This document shows positions 34,291-43,874 of a stretch of DNA of 64,000 nucleotides, piece after piece. The notes under the pieces are model-generated. The model did no database searches, had not been told where the DNA came from, and was given only the letters and a program-made list of their open reading frames with translations. A program made the translations under genes and the position numbers. Within the stretch, counting starts at the first letter, position 1. The number at the start of each line of letters is the position of its first letter. Origin of the DNA: Nitrospira sp. (GTDB lineage Bacteria; Nitrospirota; Nitrospiria; Nitrospirales; Nitrospiraceae); assembly GCA_024998685.1 (NCBI GenBank), contig JACOEH010000013.1, forward strand, positions 1-64,000. Direction: 5' to 3'.

Positions 34291-36963
34291 ATGCTGGACC
34301 GGCAGAAATCCTGGCGCCTGTTCATCGCGTCGATTCCGCTGCAAGCACTGGGCATCGGCTCGCTGGCTACGCTCCTATCGGCGATGCTGTGGTCCGCCGC
34401 CCCCGCAACCTTGACGGCACTGGATTATACCGTCTACGACACGTGGCTTCGCTACCGCGCTACCGCCCGGCTCAACCCTTCCCTGACGATCGTGGCCCGC
34501 GACGCGGCCAGTGAAGAACGATTCGGGAGAGGCTCTTGGGACCGCGGCATCCTCGCTCAGTTGATTGCGACGATCCATGAGGCCGGCGCCGCCGTCGTGG
34601 GCATCGACCATCGATTGAACCAGGGGAGCCCTGCTCAGCTTGGTGGAGTTGCGAGCGATGCGCTCTTCCTGGAAGCGCTTCGTACGGCATCACCCGTTGT
34701 CCTGATTCACGATGCCGATTCACTCCTGCAGTCGGACGCCGCGATCTACGGACATATCACGGTCACGAGTGATCCCGATCATGTCGCGCGCCACATTCCG
34801 CCCGCTACCAGGATCGGAACACAAACCGTTCCAGCTTTCGGTTCCATCCTGTCCGACGTCTTTCACCGCCGAACCGCCGCGCCTATACAGTTTCTTTCAG
34901 GCCACTCTGATGCCGACGTTCTGATCGACATAGTCGGCGACGGATCTCTGGCGGCCCTTCAGCCGATCCCATTGTCATCCGTCTGGAACGCAGTCGAACG
35001 CCACGACGAGCCGCAATTGGCTTCTTGGTTCAAGGGCAAAGCCGTCGTGATCCGATCAAGTCCTGAAAGCCCGGCGGCATGGCTTTTACCCTCCAACGTA
35101 ACGGTAGACGGCATGACCATCCACCTCCATTTCCTCAATACCTTACTCAACCATGAACGGATCGACTCACTCAGCCGGTTCGGCCGCTTCACCGTTACCA
35201 TCCTGTTGACTTCGCTGGCTGCGTGGGTCCTCTTACAGTTTCGCGGGATGATGGGTCTCCTGCTTGCGGGTGCCGCCGTTGTTTTGTATGGGTCAGTGGC
35301 CATCGCGGCGTTGAGCGTGACATCTCTCGTGATGCCGATCGCCACTCCGCTCATCGCCTCATTGTCGGTCTTTATCGGCACTGCCATTTGGGTGAATCTG
35401 ACGGCAAGCCGGCGTTTGCTCTTGCTGGAACGCGACATGATCCTCATCCGGCAAGAATCTGCTGCGGTAAGAGAAGCGCTTGTCCTCCATGAGGACCGAG
35501 CGGAAGCCCTTCAGGAAGATTTGGAAACAGCCAACGCGACAATCGCTTTTTCGGCCGGGCGACAAGAGCAGTTGACCAAAGCAACGAGCGTACTGCGGCT
35601 CCAAATCGCTGAAGCGCAGAATCAGGAACAGGATGCTCGCCGGCACCTTCAGGAACTGGAACGGCAGCTCGGCGATCTCCGGGCCGCAAGCACCGTATCA
35701 CATGCCGTCGGCGATGCCGAACTCAACCGGCTCCAAAACGAATCCCGCCAATTCGGCATCATCACCCAGGATCGTTCCCTGCTTCGGTTGTTTCACGACG
35801 TGAAGAAAAGCGCCAAGTCTTCGTTGACCGTCCTGCTTCTCGGAGAACCGGGTACCGGGAAAGAGCTCTTCGCACGCGCAATCCATCGGCTCAGTCCACG
35901 GTCGGGAAAGACCTTCATCGCCGTCAACATGGCGGCCATATCTCCTGAGCTGTTTGAAAGTGAGCTCTTCGGCCATGTGAAGGGCAGTTTCACCGGAGCC
36001 ACGAATGACCGACGCGGCTATTTCGGTCTTGCGGACCACGGCACGATCTTTCTCGATGAGACCGGCGACCTTCGGATGGACCATCAGAGCAAATTATTGA
36101 GAGTGCTTCAGGACAAATCATTCTATCGAGTCGGCGCCACCACTCCGACGACGGTAGACGTTCGGATCGTGGCCGCGACCAATCGCGACCTGCGGAAAGG
36201 CGTGTCGGAGGGATGGTTTCGCGAGGACTTGTACTTCCGGCTGACCGGGATGGTTTTCCACCTCCCGCCGCTGCGCGAGCGCGCCGGAGACATTCCACTT
36301 CTCGCCGACATCTTCCTGAACCAGCTTGCTGAGTCGATAGGAAAGCCGCTCCCTCGACTGACGGATGAAGCGCTTCGTGCATTGACCGACCACGACTGGA
36401 AGGGAAATGTGCGGGAGCTCCGCCACTGTTTAGAACGGGCCGTCACGCTGAACGATGGCCCCCTTTTAACCGGCGACTCGCTCAGGCTTGGCGAAGAACA
36501 TGGACGATCGAGAAGGCGTACCGGATTGATGGTCCCGGATCTGGCCGGCGATGAGGCGGTCTTGAACTGTCTGAGACGACATGGCTTCGACATGCAGTCC
36601 ACGGCCAAAGCGCTTGGCTGGGATCGCAGCACAGTGACACAGCGCTTGAAGGGACTCTGCTTTCAGGCACTGGTAGAAGCCGACGGCGATCAGGCCAAGG
36701 CTGCGCTGGATATTGCCGGAGATCCAAGCCATCTCAGAACCGCTGAATTAAAACTCAGAGACTACTATGGCCATCTGCAGACTGTGATCGCCCCTTTCAC
36801 CACCGTCGAAGAAGCGCTTGTCGATTGCAGACGTCGTTTCAAGAACCTTCCTGAACGCCGCTTTTCGTCGGTTGAGACCCTTGTGCGGCGACATTTCCAA
36901 CGGGATCGATCCATTCCGTTCGGACAGCAGAGCAAGCGGGTCGGGGCCGAGATACAACGATGA
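34291..36963 (+). CDS. CHASE2-coiled coil-sigma54 activator fusion
   Basis: This 890-residue protein starts with one membrane segment, then an extracytoplasmic CHASE2 domain (about 45-290: DYTVYDTWLRYRATARLNPSLTIVARD, AAVVGIDHRLN), then two or three membrane helices (about 300-375). A coiled coil (380-475) leads to a sigma54-interacting AAA domain with Walker A GEPGTGKE (about 516-523), GSFTGA (about 565-570) in place of GAFTGA, and DETGDL. A Fis-like helix-turn-helix (about 755-785) completes it. It is a membrane-bound transcription activator that lacks a receiver domain. Confidence 0.85.
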   Translation: MLDRQKSWRLFIASIPLQALGIGSLATLLSAMLWSAAPATLTALDYTVYDTWLRYRATARLNPSLTIVARDAASEERFGRGSWDRGILAQLIATIHEAGAAVVGIDHRLNQGSPAQLGGVASDALFLEALRTASPVVLIHDADSLLQSDAAIYGHITVTSDPDHVARHIPPATRIGTQTVPAFGSILSDVFHRRTAAPIQFLSGHSDADVLIDIVGDGSLAALQPIPLSSVWNAVERHDEPQLASWFKGKAVVIRSSPESPAAWLLPSNVTVDGMTIHLHFLNTLLNHERIDSLSRFGRFTVTILLTSLAAWVLLQFRGMMGLLLAGAAVVLYGSVAIAALSVTSLVMPIATPLIASLSVFIGTAIWVNLTASRRLLLLERDMILIRQESAAVREALVLHEDRAEALQEDLETANATIAFSAGRQEQLTKATSVLRLQIAEAQNQEQDARRHLQELERQLGDLRAASTVSHAVGDAELNRLQNESRQFGIITQDRSLLRLFHDVKKSAKSSLTVLLLGEPGTGKELFARAIHRLSPRSGKTFIAVNMAAISPELFESELFGHVKGSFTGATNDRRGYFGLADHGTIFLDETGDLRMDHQSKLLRVLQDKSFYRVGATTPTTVDVRIVAATNRDLRKGVSEGWFREDLYFRLTGMVFHLPPLRERAGDIPLLADIFLNQLAESIGKPLPRLTDEALRALTDHDWKGNVRELRHCLERAVTLNDGPLLTGDSLRLGEEHGRSRRRTGLMVPDLAGDEAVLNCLRRHGFDMQSTAKALGWDRSTVTQRLKGLCFQALVEADGDQAKAALDIAGDPSHLRTAELKLRDYYGHLQTVIAPFTTVEEALVDCRRRFKNLPERRFSSVETLVRRHFQRDRSIPFGQQSKRVGAEIQR

Positions 36964-36989
36964 TGCTCAAATAGCAACGGTTCGCAGAG

Positions 36990-37820
36990 TCAGTGTCTCC
37001 CGCTAAACAACTTGTGCGCAAGATACAGCATCACCATCATCCCAAGGCTGAGCAATCCTGCCGTGAGAATCTCGAAAGGGAATAGATTGTGAGAAGTAGA
37101 ATCGCGTAGCCCATCGACCACGATTCGTATGATGACGAACGCCATCATCGCAGCAGGAACGAGCGCCGCCATTCTCCAGGCTCCGTGCCAGCGCCATACT
37201 CCCCAGGCCGGCAAGCCGAACCCTAAGAGTCCGCTCGCGAGTACGCCCCAAAGAAATCCCGTAACGAGGGCTGTATCGGAGAGGCTAAGCGACTCCTGCA
37301 TTCGAGACCGATAGGCTTCATCCTGCGCTGCCTTGGCGCGCATACTCATCTCGTCGATCCAAGTCGGCTGAGTCTGTACACCCACCACCTCACTGCTTCC
37401 CACGACATATCCGCGCCACACAGCCAGAACAGGTGTATTGGAGATGCTCCCATCGCCCGCGGTAATCCGGATTTCATCGACAACGTCCCCCGGGCGCATG
37501 AAAAAGAACCATCCAAATGTCTCTCCCTTGCCTGAATACACTTGCGAGGGGTTGCTTCCGGCATTGACAGGCTTGCCGCTGAAGTATGGGCGCGCCCAGA
37601 TACCGATGGGATTGTCTGTCTCATAGGCGAGCCGAAGATAGAAATTCTGGTTCCTCCCCAATGTGATGTGATCGCCTGCCGGCCACGTCTCGATGACACG
37701 GACAACCGTACCGGCTCGTGCGCCATCAATCGGCAAGAACGACAGTACCAGCAGAAGCACGACCCGTTGCAGATGCACGAAGACCCAGACAATGGCGGAT
37801 TTTAAATGTCGGGATAGCAT
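36990..37820 (-). CDS. membrane protein of unknown function
   Basis: This 276-residue protein has an N-terminal signal or anchor (VFVHLQRVVLLLVLSFLPIDGARAG) and an exported beta-rich domain of about 110 residues (FYLRLAYETDNPIGIWARPYFSG). It ends in three membrane helices (ALVTGFLWGVLASGLLGFGLPAWGV, MAALVPAAMMAFVIIRIVV, FEILTAGLLSLGMMVMLYLAHKL). No family is recognised. It is convergent with the sigma54 activator and divergently placed from nothing nearby, so it is a single-gene unit. Confidence 0.65.
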   Translation of the reverse strand: MLSRHLKSAIVWVFVHLQRVVLLLVLSFLPIDGARAGTVVRVIETWPAGDHITLGRNQNFYLRLAYETDNPIGIWARPYFSGKPVNAGSNPSQVYSGKGETFGWFFFMRPGDVVDEIRITAGDGSISNTPVLAVWRGYVVGSSEVVGVQTQPTWIDEMSMRAKAAQDEAYRSRMQESLSLSDTALVTGFLWGVLASGLLGFGLPAWGVWRWHGAWRMAALVPAAMMAFVIIRIVVDGLRDSTSHNLFPFEILTAGLLSLGMMVMLYLAHKLFSGRH

Positions 37821-38011
37821 AAATACCCGCTGTTACAACCTCAACATGAGAACTCTAGCAAGAATGGTATTGCCGACAAGGACTATTGTGAAAGCTTCCA
37901 GGAGACTTGCAGAAGCGAGATACGACGAGCGCAACGGTTCGGAAGCGCAAGAACTTGCAAAAGACATGTGTCGGATGCGGAACCTTGGCTATTCGAGGCT
38001 TGTGGGAGTGA

Positions 38012-38419
38012 TTAGAGAGACATGCACGTATGGGACTTGACCCGGAGCACCGCTTCTTGCTTAAAGCGCGTTTTGTAGGACGTGATAATTTCCTGAACGG
38101 CCTTGCTCGGTGCGGCATCATCCGGATGGACGAGACTCAGGACATACGACGGTTCACGTATGGTTTTCCCCGAAGCCGATCGCCACTGGCCGGACGCCTG
38201 CCAGGTGGAGAGTCCTTCTGGAAAACGGGGGGTTACTATTTCCCCCAGAAATGTCGTCCAAGCGTCCGGCGTGACGGAACCTGACGGCGTTTCGGTTCCG
38301 AAATACAGCAATTCTTGCACCGCCAGCCGCCCATCGCTGCTGCAGGACATAGGGTTCATCACCCCGCAACCTGCGAGAGAAACAAGGCACAGCAGGATAC
38401 CCTGCAGATTTCGAGACAC
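38012..38419 (-). CDS. DUF3574 lipoprotein
   Basis: This 135-residue protein starts with GTG 38419. It has a lipoprotein signal with lipobox LAGC (lipidated Cys18). The rest matches DUF3574: ELLYFGTETPSGSVTPDAWTTFLGEIVTPRFPEGLSTWQASGQWRSASGKTIREPSYVLSLVHPD. Function is unknown. It lies alone, 191 bases from the upstream-strand membrane gene and 145 bases from the DUF2235 gene, with no sign of an operon. Confidence 0.75.
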   Translation of the reverse strand: MSRNLQGILLCLVSLAGCGVMNPMSCSSDGRLAVQELLYFGTETPSGSVTPDAWTTFLGEIVTPRFPEGLSTWQASGQWRSASGKTIREPSYVLSLVHPDDAAPSKAVQEIITSYKTRFKQEAVLRVKSHTCMSL

Positions 38420-38564
38420 GCTACAACCGACCTCCCCGTTCTGCCAAATGGCTGAGACTCATCGGGCCAATCCGCACTCGTATCGGACCCCGGTGTCTAT
38501 TCGCATAACGCTCACCGGATGGTGATAAAACATTCACATCTCAGTTGCGGTCTCTTTATTTATT

Positions 38565-40145
38565 TCAATGTGAGACGCCGGTCTCTCGTTCCGTCAGTGT
38601 TGCCGCCAATTCTGCCTCCTCCACTGATTCCGATAGCCGCCGCGCTCGACCATCCGTCAAAATTTTCCGTAGTGCTTCACGATGACCTTGCCAATGATTC
38701 TGGGCAACCGATTCCATCCGCCGGTCGACGCAGTCGGACCACCACCACAGCAGCCCGCCGAAACAGGCATAGATGCCTCCGATGACGAAGTTGGGAAATG
38801 GGCACCATTGAGCAATGGCCTCCGCAACCTGTGGAAACGGCGGCAGAGCATACCACCACGCGACGGCCGGTATTGAGGCCGCAACGAAAGTGTAATAGGA
38901 CATCTTTCCGCTTTTGACTGCCCCACTCATGCCGTCGAGCAAGGACCCATTCCTCGCCGCATCAGAAACCTGCCCTTCAACGTGCGCCACCTGCCGCTCG
39001 ATCTTCCAAAGCGCTTGGTCTGACGGCCATGATCGCCCGTCATTCGTCTGAACCCCCAAGCATTGGTGAGGCAGATTGACGGGTGCATAACACCCGGTGC
39101 CGTTCGCAATACGCTCAAAGACGCTGACATGGACTTTCGGGTACGTCATATGGTGGGCACGACAGAGCTTGATGATGTCGCGCGGCTCCCATCGATAGTA
39201 CACGCCCAGTCCGGCGCGAGCATCATAGAGTTCGTCGTGCACGTCCTGATGTGTACGCACATATTCACGATCGGCCTTAATAAAGCGCAATCCGCAACGC
39301 TCCGCTTCCGCCATCATCCAGTCCAGCGCCACCAAGGACATGCCCTGCTTTACGTAGCCTCCTCCTACGTTGGAATGCACGCCCGCGAACCATACCTGAT
39401 CCACTTGAGTGGCAGATATTCCCTTCTCATTCCATAATTCCGGCTGGAACGTTCGACGGTCGTCATCGATAGACAAAGCATGGCAAGCACGTTTGATGCG
39501 GCTACTGGGCGTCAGTTCAGAAAACCGCATGGGGTAGATCCAGTTCAACAGGTCGCGCAGTTCTTCAAAGGGCGTCCCGATCGCCCCGACCGTATCCCAT
39601 ACCCCGACAAACTCAATGGAAGCTTCGTAGGCCTCGTACGGTTCTCGGCAGCGCGTGCTTGAGGCGTCTGTTGACTGATTAGAGCGCCGCTTACTGTCCG
39701 ACACACGCTTAAACGCTTTTTTACGAAAATCCTTCCAACATTGTTTTACATGTTTTTTGAGCGATGCTTCACTGATGCTCTTAATATCCACAATGCCGCA
39801 GCATTGAATCAAACCAGACAAGGCTCTGACCGTATAGGCTCCACGGCTGAATCCAAAAAGATAGATGTGATCACCTGGCTCATAGACATGAACCAACTCG
39901 GTGTAGAGATCCCTGACGTTCTTGGCAAACCCATAGCCGAACGCCTCGCCGATTAACTTGACCGGAGCCAGGGGCGAAGTGCCGACCCCATCGTCATAGA
40001 ACGCGACTTGCGGCTTTAAGGTTGGATTGTATTTATGATCCTGGATATCAACAGCCTCGTAAAGCTTAAAGACATTAGTGCCTCGCGCTTTGATAGCGGT
40101 ATTGCCTGTTCCATCCGAACACAACACAATGTTCTTGCCCGACAT
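38565..40145 (-). CDS. DUF2235 alpha/beta-hydrolase
   Basis: This is about 526 residues from ATG 40145. The DUF2235 (Tle1-like) pattern is clear: NIVLCSDGTGNTAIKARGTNVFKL, YDDGVGT, nucleophile elbow YLFGFSRGAYTVRAL, VGVWDTVGAIGTPF, then VWFAGVHSNVGGGY. The C-terminal third carries two membrane helices (TFVAASIPAVAWWYALPPFP, FVIGGIYACFGGLLWWW). Family members include phospholipases used as type VI effectors, but many chromosomal copies are not effectors. No type VI genes are in this window. Confidence 0.8.
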   Translation of the reverse strand: MSGKNIVLCSDGTGNTAIKARGTNVFKLYEAVDIQDHKYNPTLKPQVAFYDDGVGTSPLAPVKLIGEAFGYGFAKNVRDLYTELVHVYEPGDHIYLFGFSRGAYTVRALSGLIQCCGIVDIKSISEASLKKHVKQCWKDFRKKAFKRVSDSKRRSNQSTDASSTRCREPYEAYEASIEFVGVWDTVGAIGTPFEELRDLLNWIYPMRFSELTPSSRIKRACHALSIDDDRRTFQPELWNEKGISATQVDQVWFAGVHSNVGGGYVKQGMSLVALDWMMAEAERCGLRFIKADREYVRTHQDVHDELYDARAGLGVYYRWEPRDIIKLCRAHHMTYPKVHVSVFERIANGTGCYAPVNLPHQCLGVQTNDGRSWPSDQALWKIERQVAHVEGQVSDAARNGSLLDGMSGAVKSGKMSYYTFVAASIPAVAWWYALPPFPQVAEAIAQWCPFPNFVIGGIYACFGGLLWWWSDCVDRRMESVAQNHWQGHREALRKILTDGRARRLSESVEEAELAATLTERETGVSH

Positions 40146-40477
40146 ATGACACCCCCTCATTCAGCATTTCCGGATCCGCGGCGCTTTCAGTCATTTCATT
40201 AAGCAGGCGTTGGGTTACTTGCACAGAGGCAAACCTCATACCTGTTAGGATGGTCAAAGATCTCCTTGCTGTACAGAGGCTTATGAGGCATAGGCGAATA
40301 AGAGAAAGTGCGAGTCGGGAGGCCTGTATCATTATGGATAAAGAGCTGAATCCAAATTGATTCAGAAGAGTGCGTTAGACTCGGAGAGGGTTATTGCTGT
40401 CAAGCGATGGTAAGAGAGGCACTGAAGTCGTTTCAAATCAGGATGCAATTCAGCGGATACAAAGCCATGTCTTCAAC
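40146..40477. other. intergenic, nothing recognised
   Basis: About 330 bases between the DUF2235 gene and a small minus-strand gene. It should hold the DUF2235 promoter. No RNA gene, repeat or coding frame with a plausible start is supported. Confidence 0.6.
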
Positions 40478-40774
40478 TCACTCAACCGAAGGTCTGGTTC
40501 CTCTAGCGTCTTCGGCTGCGAGCACCCACTCGGCTTGTGTAATCGCATCCCGCAAGACCTTCAGACTCTTCCCTGTTTTCCTTGCGTTCGGCAGACCATC
40601 CACATAACGGGATGCCGCTCGCGTCAACTCTCGCAACGTCTTTTTCAAATCATTCTCTTCCGTGAATTCCCTCGACCCTGTGGCTCGAGCCAGCGCCAGC
40701 CGACGGCGTGGGCCCACGTAGGGTTGGGGAGCGATCGGATTATCTTTTTCCAGCTCCGGCCGTCTGAATATCAT
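40478..40774 (-). CDS. small hypothetical protein
   Basis: This 98-residue basic protein (MIFRRPELEKDNPIAPQPYVGPRRR at its start) has a helical middle (NDLKKTLRELTRAASRYVDGLPNARKTGKSLKVLRDAITQAEWVL). No domain is recognised. No strong ribosome-binding site is visible. It is transcribed in the same direction as the methyltransferase-like gene upstream, 115 bases away. Confidence 0.45.
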   Translation of the reverse strand: MIFRRPELEKDNPIAPQPYVGPRRRLALARATGSREFTEENDLKKTLRELTRAASRYVDGLPNARKTGKSLKVLRDAITQAEWVLAAEDARGTRPSVE

Positions 40775-40889
40775 TGTATTGCTCCCAGACGAGTAGGCAC
40801 TCGCATCATAGCATTCGGCGGTTTACACAGCATCCCTCGTGCCATTCCAATCACGAGCCTCTCCCTATGGATGGAGTCGCCTTACCGTG

Positions 40890-41561
40890 TCAAATTTTGG
40901 GTTGTCGTGCCTCCTTCTTCCACGAAGGGATAAAGGCCGGTGTCGCCGCTGCATAGCGATCATAGGCCTCACCGAATTGCCTCCGAGCCTCCGCTTCCTC
41001 TTGGTGCGCAAGATGGATGTACAGTCCCGCGAGCACAGGGAACATGAACAGTGTTGGAAAGGTCGGCCACTGGAGAATGAAGCCCAGCATGATCGTGATG
41101 AAAGCAACGTACTGAGGATGTCTGATCAAAGCATAGGGTCCACTCGTAGCCAAGGTATGGGCCCGTTGCGCCCAATAGAGAATGCGCCAGGAGGCCGCCA
41201 GGAGGATCAGTCCAACAAAGACCAGCACCTCACTGAGAATATGCAATGGATCGGAGTGCGCAGAACCTGGTATGTGAAGTAGCGTATGCCAGAAATGGCC
41301 GGTATCATGGGCAAAGGGATCTATCTCGGGATAATGGCTTGAGAGCCAGCCGGAGAGCAGATAGATGCTCAACGGGAATCCGTACATCTCCGCAAACAGA
41401 GCCACGATAAACGCGGAGAAGGCACCGAGCGACCGCCAATCACGCCCCGTTCGCGGGCGCGTGAAACTCAGTGCGAAGACAATGAAGAAGAGAGAATTGA
41501 CGAGAACAAGCCACCACACTCCATAGCTTGCATCATTATCCATCGGCAGATCTTCCGACAT
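40890..41561 (-). CDS. isoprenylcysteine methyltransferase-like membrane protein
   Basis: This 223-residue protein has four to five membrane helices (WWLVLVNSLFFIVFALSF, FSAFIVALFAEMYGFPLSIYLL, ILSEVLVFVGLILLAASWRILYWA). The ICMT/PEMT signature follows: LATSGPYALIRHPQYVAFITIMLGF (RHPxY) and HLAHQEEAEARRQFGEAYDRYAA (EEaxxxxxFGxxYxxY). It likely transfers a methyl group from S-adenosylmethionine in the membrane. The acceptor is unknown. Confidence 0.85.
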   Translation of the reverse strand: MSEDLPMDNDASYGVWWLVLVNSLFFIVFALSFTRPRTGRDWRSLGAFSAFIVALFAEMYGFPLSIYLLSGWLSSHYPEIDPFAHDTGHFWHTLLHIPGSAHSDPLHILSEVLVFVGLILLAASWRILYWAQRAHTLATSGPYALIRHPQYVAFITIMLGFILQWPTFPTLFMFPVLAGLYIHLAHQEEAEARRQFGEAYDRYAAATPAFIPSWKKEARQPKI

Positions 41562-41734
41562 GGCCCGTTAGGTTCAGCATTGCATTTAGCCTACTGAGAG
41601 TCGAATCCATGCCTGCCCTGATCAAGCAGTGATCAGCGACGTAGGTCGAAACCTAAACCAAAGGCAAGGGAATCATACCTGGCGGATAGCGGGCTTTGGA
41701 ACTAGCCCCCAGAAGCGGATTCTGGGGTGAGCTG

Positions 41735-42274
41735 CTAAAGTTTGCAGGCATCCTCATTGAGCTCTGGACCAGGGATCGGATGTTGGCGAACCTGCTTCAC
41801 ATAATTGCGGCAGTCCATCTCAGCTCCTTCCTTCGTCGACTTGCCCTCGTCGATCAAACGCCGCCATTGAGCAATCCGTACCGCAAACGGATCGTACCGG
41901 CATACGTCTTTCCCAGAGGGCGGCCCGGCCAGCTGCTCGCACTTGGTCACCCAGAGTTCCGGTGTCAGTGCGCCGCTCTCCGTGGACCTTGTCAGTTCAT
42001 AAAGTTTGTCGGCAAATGACCCGAATTCACAGACAGCAGGATCCACAGGAGGTGGCGCCGCATGATTCCGATCGACCGTATTCAGCATCTGACGACAGTT
42101 GGTTTCACCAGCCTCTTTCGAGATCAACCCCTTTTCGATCTGCCGTTTGGTTTCCGTTCGCCGCTCATCGAACTCAGATTTGGATAGGAGCGCCGGGGCT
42201 CCGACCAGCATGGCCGTCGTGGTCGGACAACCAGCCAGAACAAACGGCAATAGAGCAAAGAGAAGTCGTCGCAT
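41735..42274 (-). CDS. lipoprotein of unknown function
   Basis: This 179-residue protein starts at ATG 42274, where a lipoprotein signal begins (lipobox VLAGC, lipidated Cys16). Three or four Cys-containing repeats follow, each around EKGLISKEAGETNCRQM, LTPELWVTKCEQL, DEGKSTKEGAEMDCRNYVKQVRQ. The repeats pair a helix with a Cys and could form disulfides. No family is recognised. It lies just downstream of the Sel1 gene on the same strand, about 70 bases away. Confidence 0.6.
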   Translation of the reverse strand: MRRLLFALLPFVLAGCPTTTAMLVGAPALLSKSEFDERRTETKRQIEKGLISKEAGETNCRQMLNTVDRNHAAPPPVDPAVCEFGSFADKLYELTRSTESGALTPELWVTKCEQLAGPPSGKDVCRYDPFAVRIAQWRRLIDEGKSTKEGAEMDCRNYVKQVRQHPIPGPELNEDACKL

Positions 42275-42344
42275 CAGCAACTCACTTTCAAGATCGAAGA
42301 TGTTTTTCCCTATGGATTCACAACGACCTTGAGCACGCACCATC

Positions 42345-43379
42345 TCACCGTCTGCCTGTCTTCAGTTTTGCGTAATGAGAGCAGCCTTTCGGCTCTCTGA
42401 GATCACACGCTTTCCCGTAATACTTGAGTGCTTCAGCATCATCCGGCTTGATCCCCCTCCCGACTTGATAGACCATGCCGAGATGAATACACCCCTTCGC
42501 GTCCCCGGCATCACAGGCCTTTCTATAAAGATTGACGGCTCGAAGGTCGTCCTGTTTGATGCCGGTTCCCTGAGCATACATCACGCCGAGATTGGCGCAG
42601 CCCCTCGCACTTCCCCCGTCACAGGCCTTTCTGTAGAAGTCGGCGGCTTGAAAGTTGTCCGGTTGGCCCCCCATCCCCTCGGCATGCATCACGCCAAGGT
42701 TGTAGCAACCCCTCGCATTCCCCCCGTCACAGGCCTTCCTGTAGAAAGTGACGGCTTGAACGTCGTCCTGTTGAACCCCGGTCCCCTCGGCATACATCAC
42801 GCCAAGGTTGTAGCAGCCCTTCATATTTCCCCCGTCACAGGCTTTCCTAGAGAAGGCAGCGGCTAGAGCATCATCCTGTTGAACCACCGCCCCCTCGGCA
42901 TGCATCACGCCAAGGTTGTAGCAGCCCTTCGCATTCCCCCCATCACAAGCTTGCCTGTAGAAGTCGGCGGCTTGAACGTCGTCCTGTTGAACCCCGATCC
43001 CCTCGGCATACATCACGCCGAGATTGGCACAGCCCTTCATACTCCCCCCGTCACAGGCTTTCCTAGAGAAGACTGCGGCTTGACTATCATCCTGCGGGAC
43101 ACCGGTTCCTTCGGCATAGACTACGCCAAGATTGGAGCAGCCGTTCGCATCCCCGCCGTCACAGGCTTTCCTGAAAAGGGCTGCAGCTCGAGTGTCATCT
43201 TGCTTCACCCCTTCACCTTTCATATACAACAAGCCTAGGGAGGTGCATGCCGTCGCAGTGCCTTTCTCACAGGCTGCTTTCACGTGTTGTGGCTGGTCGG
43301 CTGCCTCCGAGGGGCTCATCTCCGCTGAAATCAATGCTCCGAGGATCATGAATGCACATAGAAGAGAGCGAACCGTCAT
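42345..43379 (-). CDS. exported Sel1 cysteine-repeat protein
   Basis: This 344-residue protein starts at ATG 43379 with a signal peptide (LLCAFMILGALISAEMSPSEAA). It then contains about eight full 36-residue Sel1-like repeats and a partial ninth, each of the form KACDGGxxxGCxNLGVxYAEGxGVxQDDxQAAxFYR. Every repeat has two Cys seven residues apart, as in Helicobacter Hcp proteins, where they form disulfides. At the DNA level this is a 108-base tandem repeat. Such solenoids bind other proteins; the partner is unknown. Confidence 0.85.
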   Translation of the reverse strand: MTVRSLLCAFMILGALISAEMSPSEAADQPQHVKAACEKGTATACTSLGLLYMKGEGVKQDDTRAAALFRKACDGGDANGCSNLGVVYAEGTGVPQDDSQAAVFSRKACDGGSMKGCANLGVMYAEGIGVQQDDVQAADFYRQACDGGNAKGCYNLGVMHAEGAVVQQDDALAAAFSRKACDGGNMKGCYNLGVMYAEGTGVQQDDVQAVTFYRKACDGGNARGCYNLGVMHAEGMGGQPDNFQAADFYRKACDGGSARGCANLGVMYAQGTGIKQDDLRAVNLYRKACDAGDAKGCIHLGMVYQVGRGIKPDDAEALKYYGKACDLREPKGCSHYAKLKTGRR

Positions 43380-43874
43380 TGAGTAACCTCCGAGGAAGCG
43401 GAAAGTGTCGCGCGGGCGAAGTCTAACGAGACAGACGATCAGATTCAAGGCGGGAGCGAGACTCCTATCCAAACATCAATTTTCCCCGGGATTCGGTCTC
43501 TGCCTTGCAGACACCTTTATGAATGAGTTGTCAAATTGCCCGAGAAAACATGAGTGCGTCGTTGTTTGGAGCGCAGGCGATACCATTCGGATTCAAGATT
43601 GTCACCTTCACGAGAGGTTCCATATTCCTTACTGCCGACAGAGCGGCATTCGGCTGCTCACACCCGTTGCAAAGTGAATCGCGAAGGCGATACGATCGTC
43701 TTCCTCTTTCTCTTTCCATTCATGAAGAGGGAAAAGCTCCGACATCGGTTTAGGCTTCACTTCAGGTGCTTCCGCTGAGCCTCCTTAGCGGTTTCATGTG
43801 CACATGAGTGTGTTGAAATCCAGTGGCGGGGATCTATGTGTGGTCACCGCACCTTATCTACTTGTGGGTGAAAC
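43380..43874. other. intergenic, divergent promoter region
   Basis: About 495 bases between the divergent Sel1 and OmpA genes. Promoters for both are expected here. No gene, repeat or RNA is supported. Confidence 0.6.

Noticed and set aside
42375..43238. Plus-strand repetitive frames opposite the Sel1 gene
   Set aside because: They are an antisense shadow of the 108-base Sel1 repeat and have no domain of their own.
42300..43400. Possible CRISPR array from regular repeats
   Set aside because: The repeats are protein-coding in-frame units of 108 bases without unique spacers.
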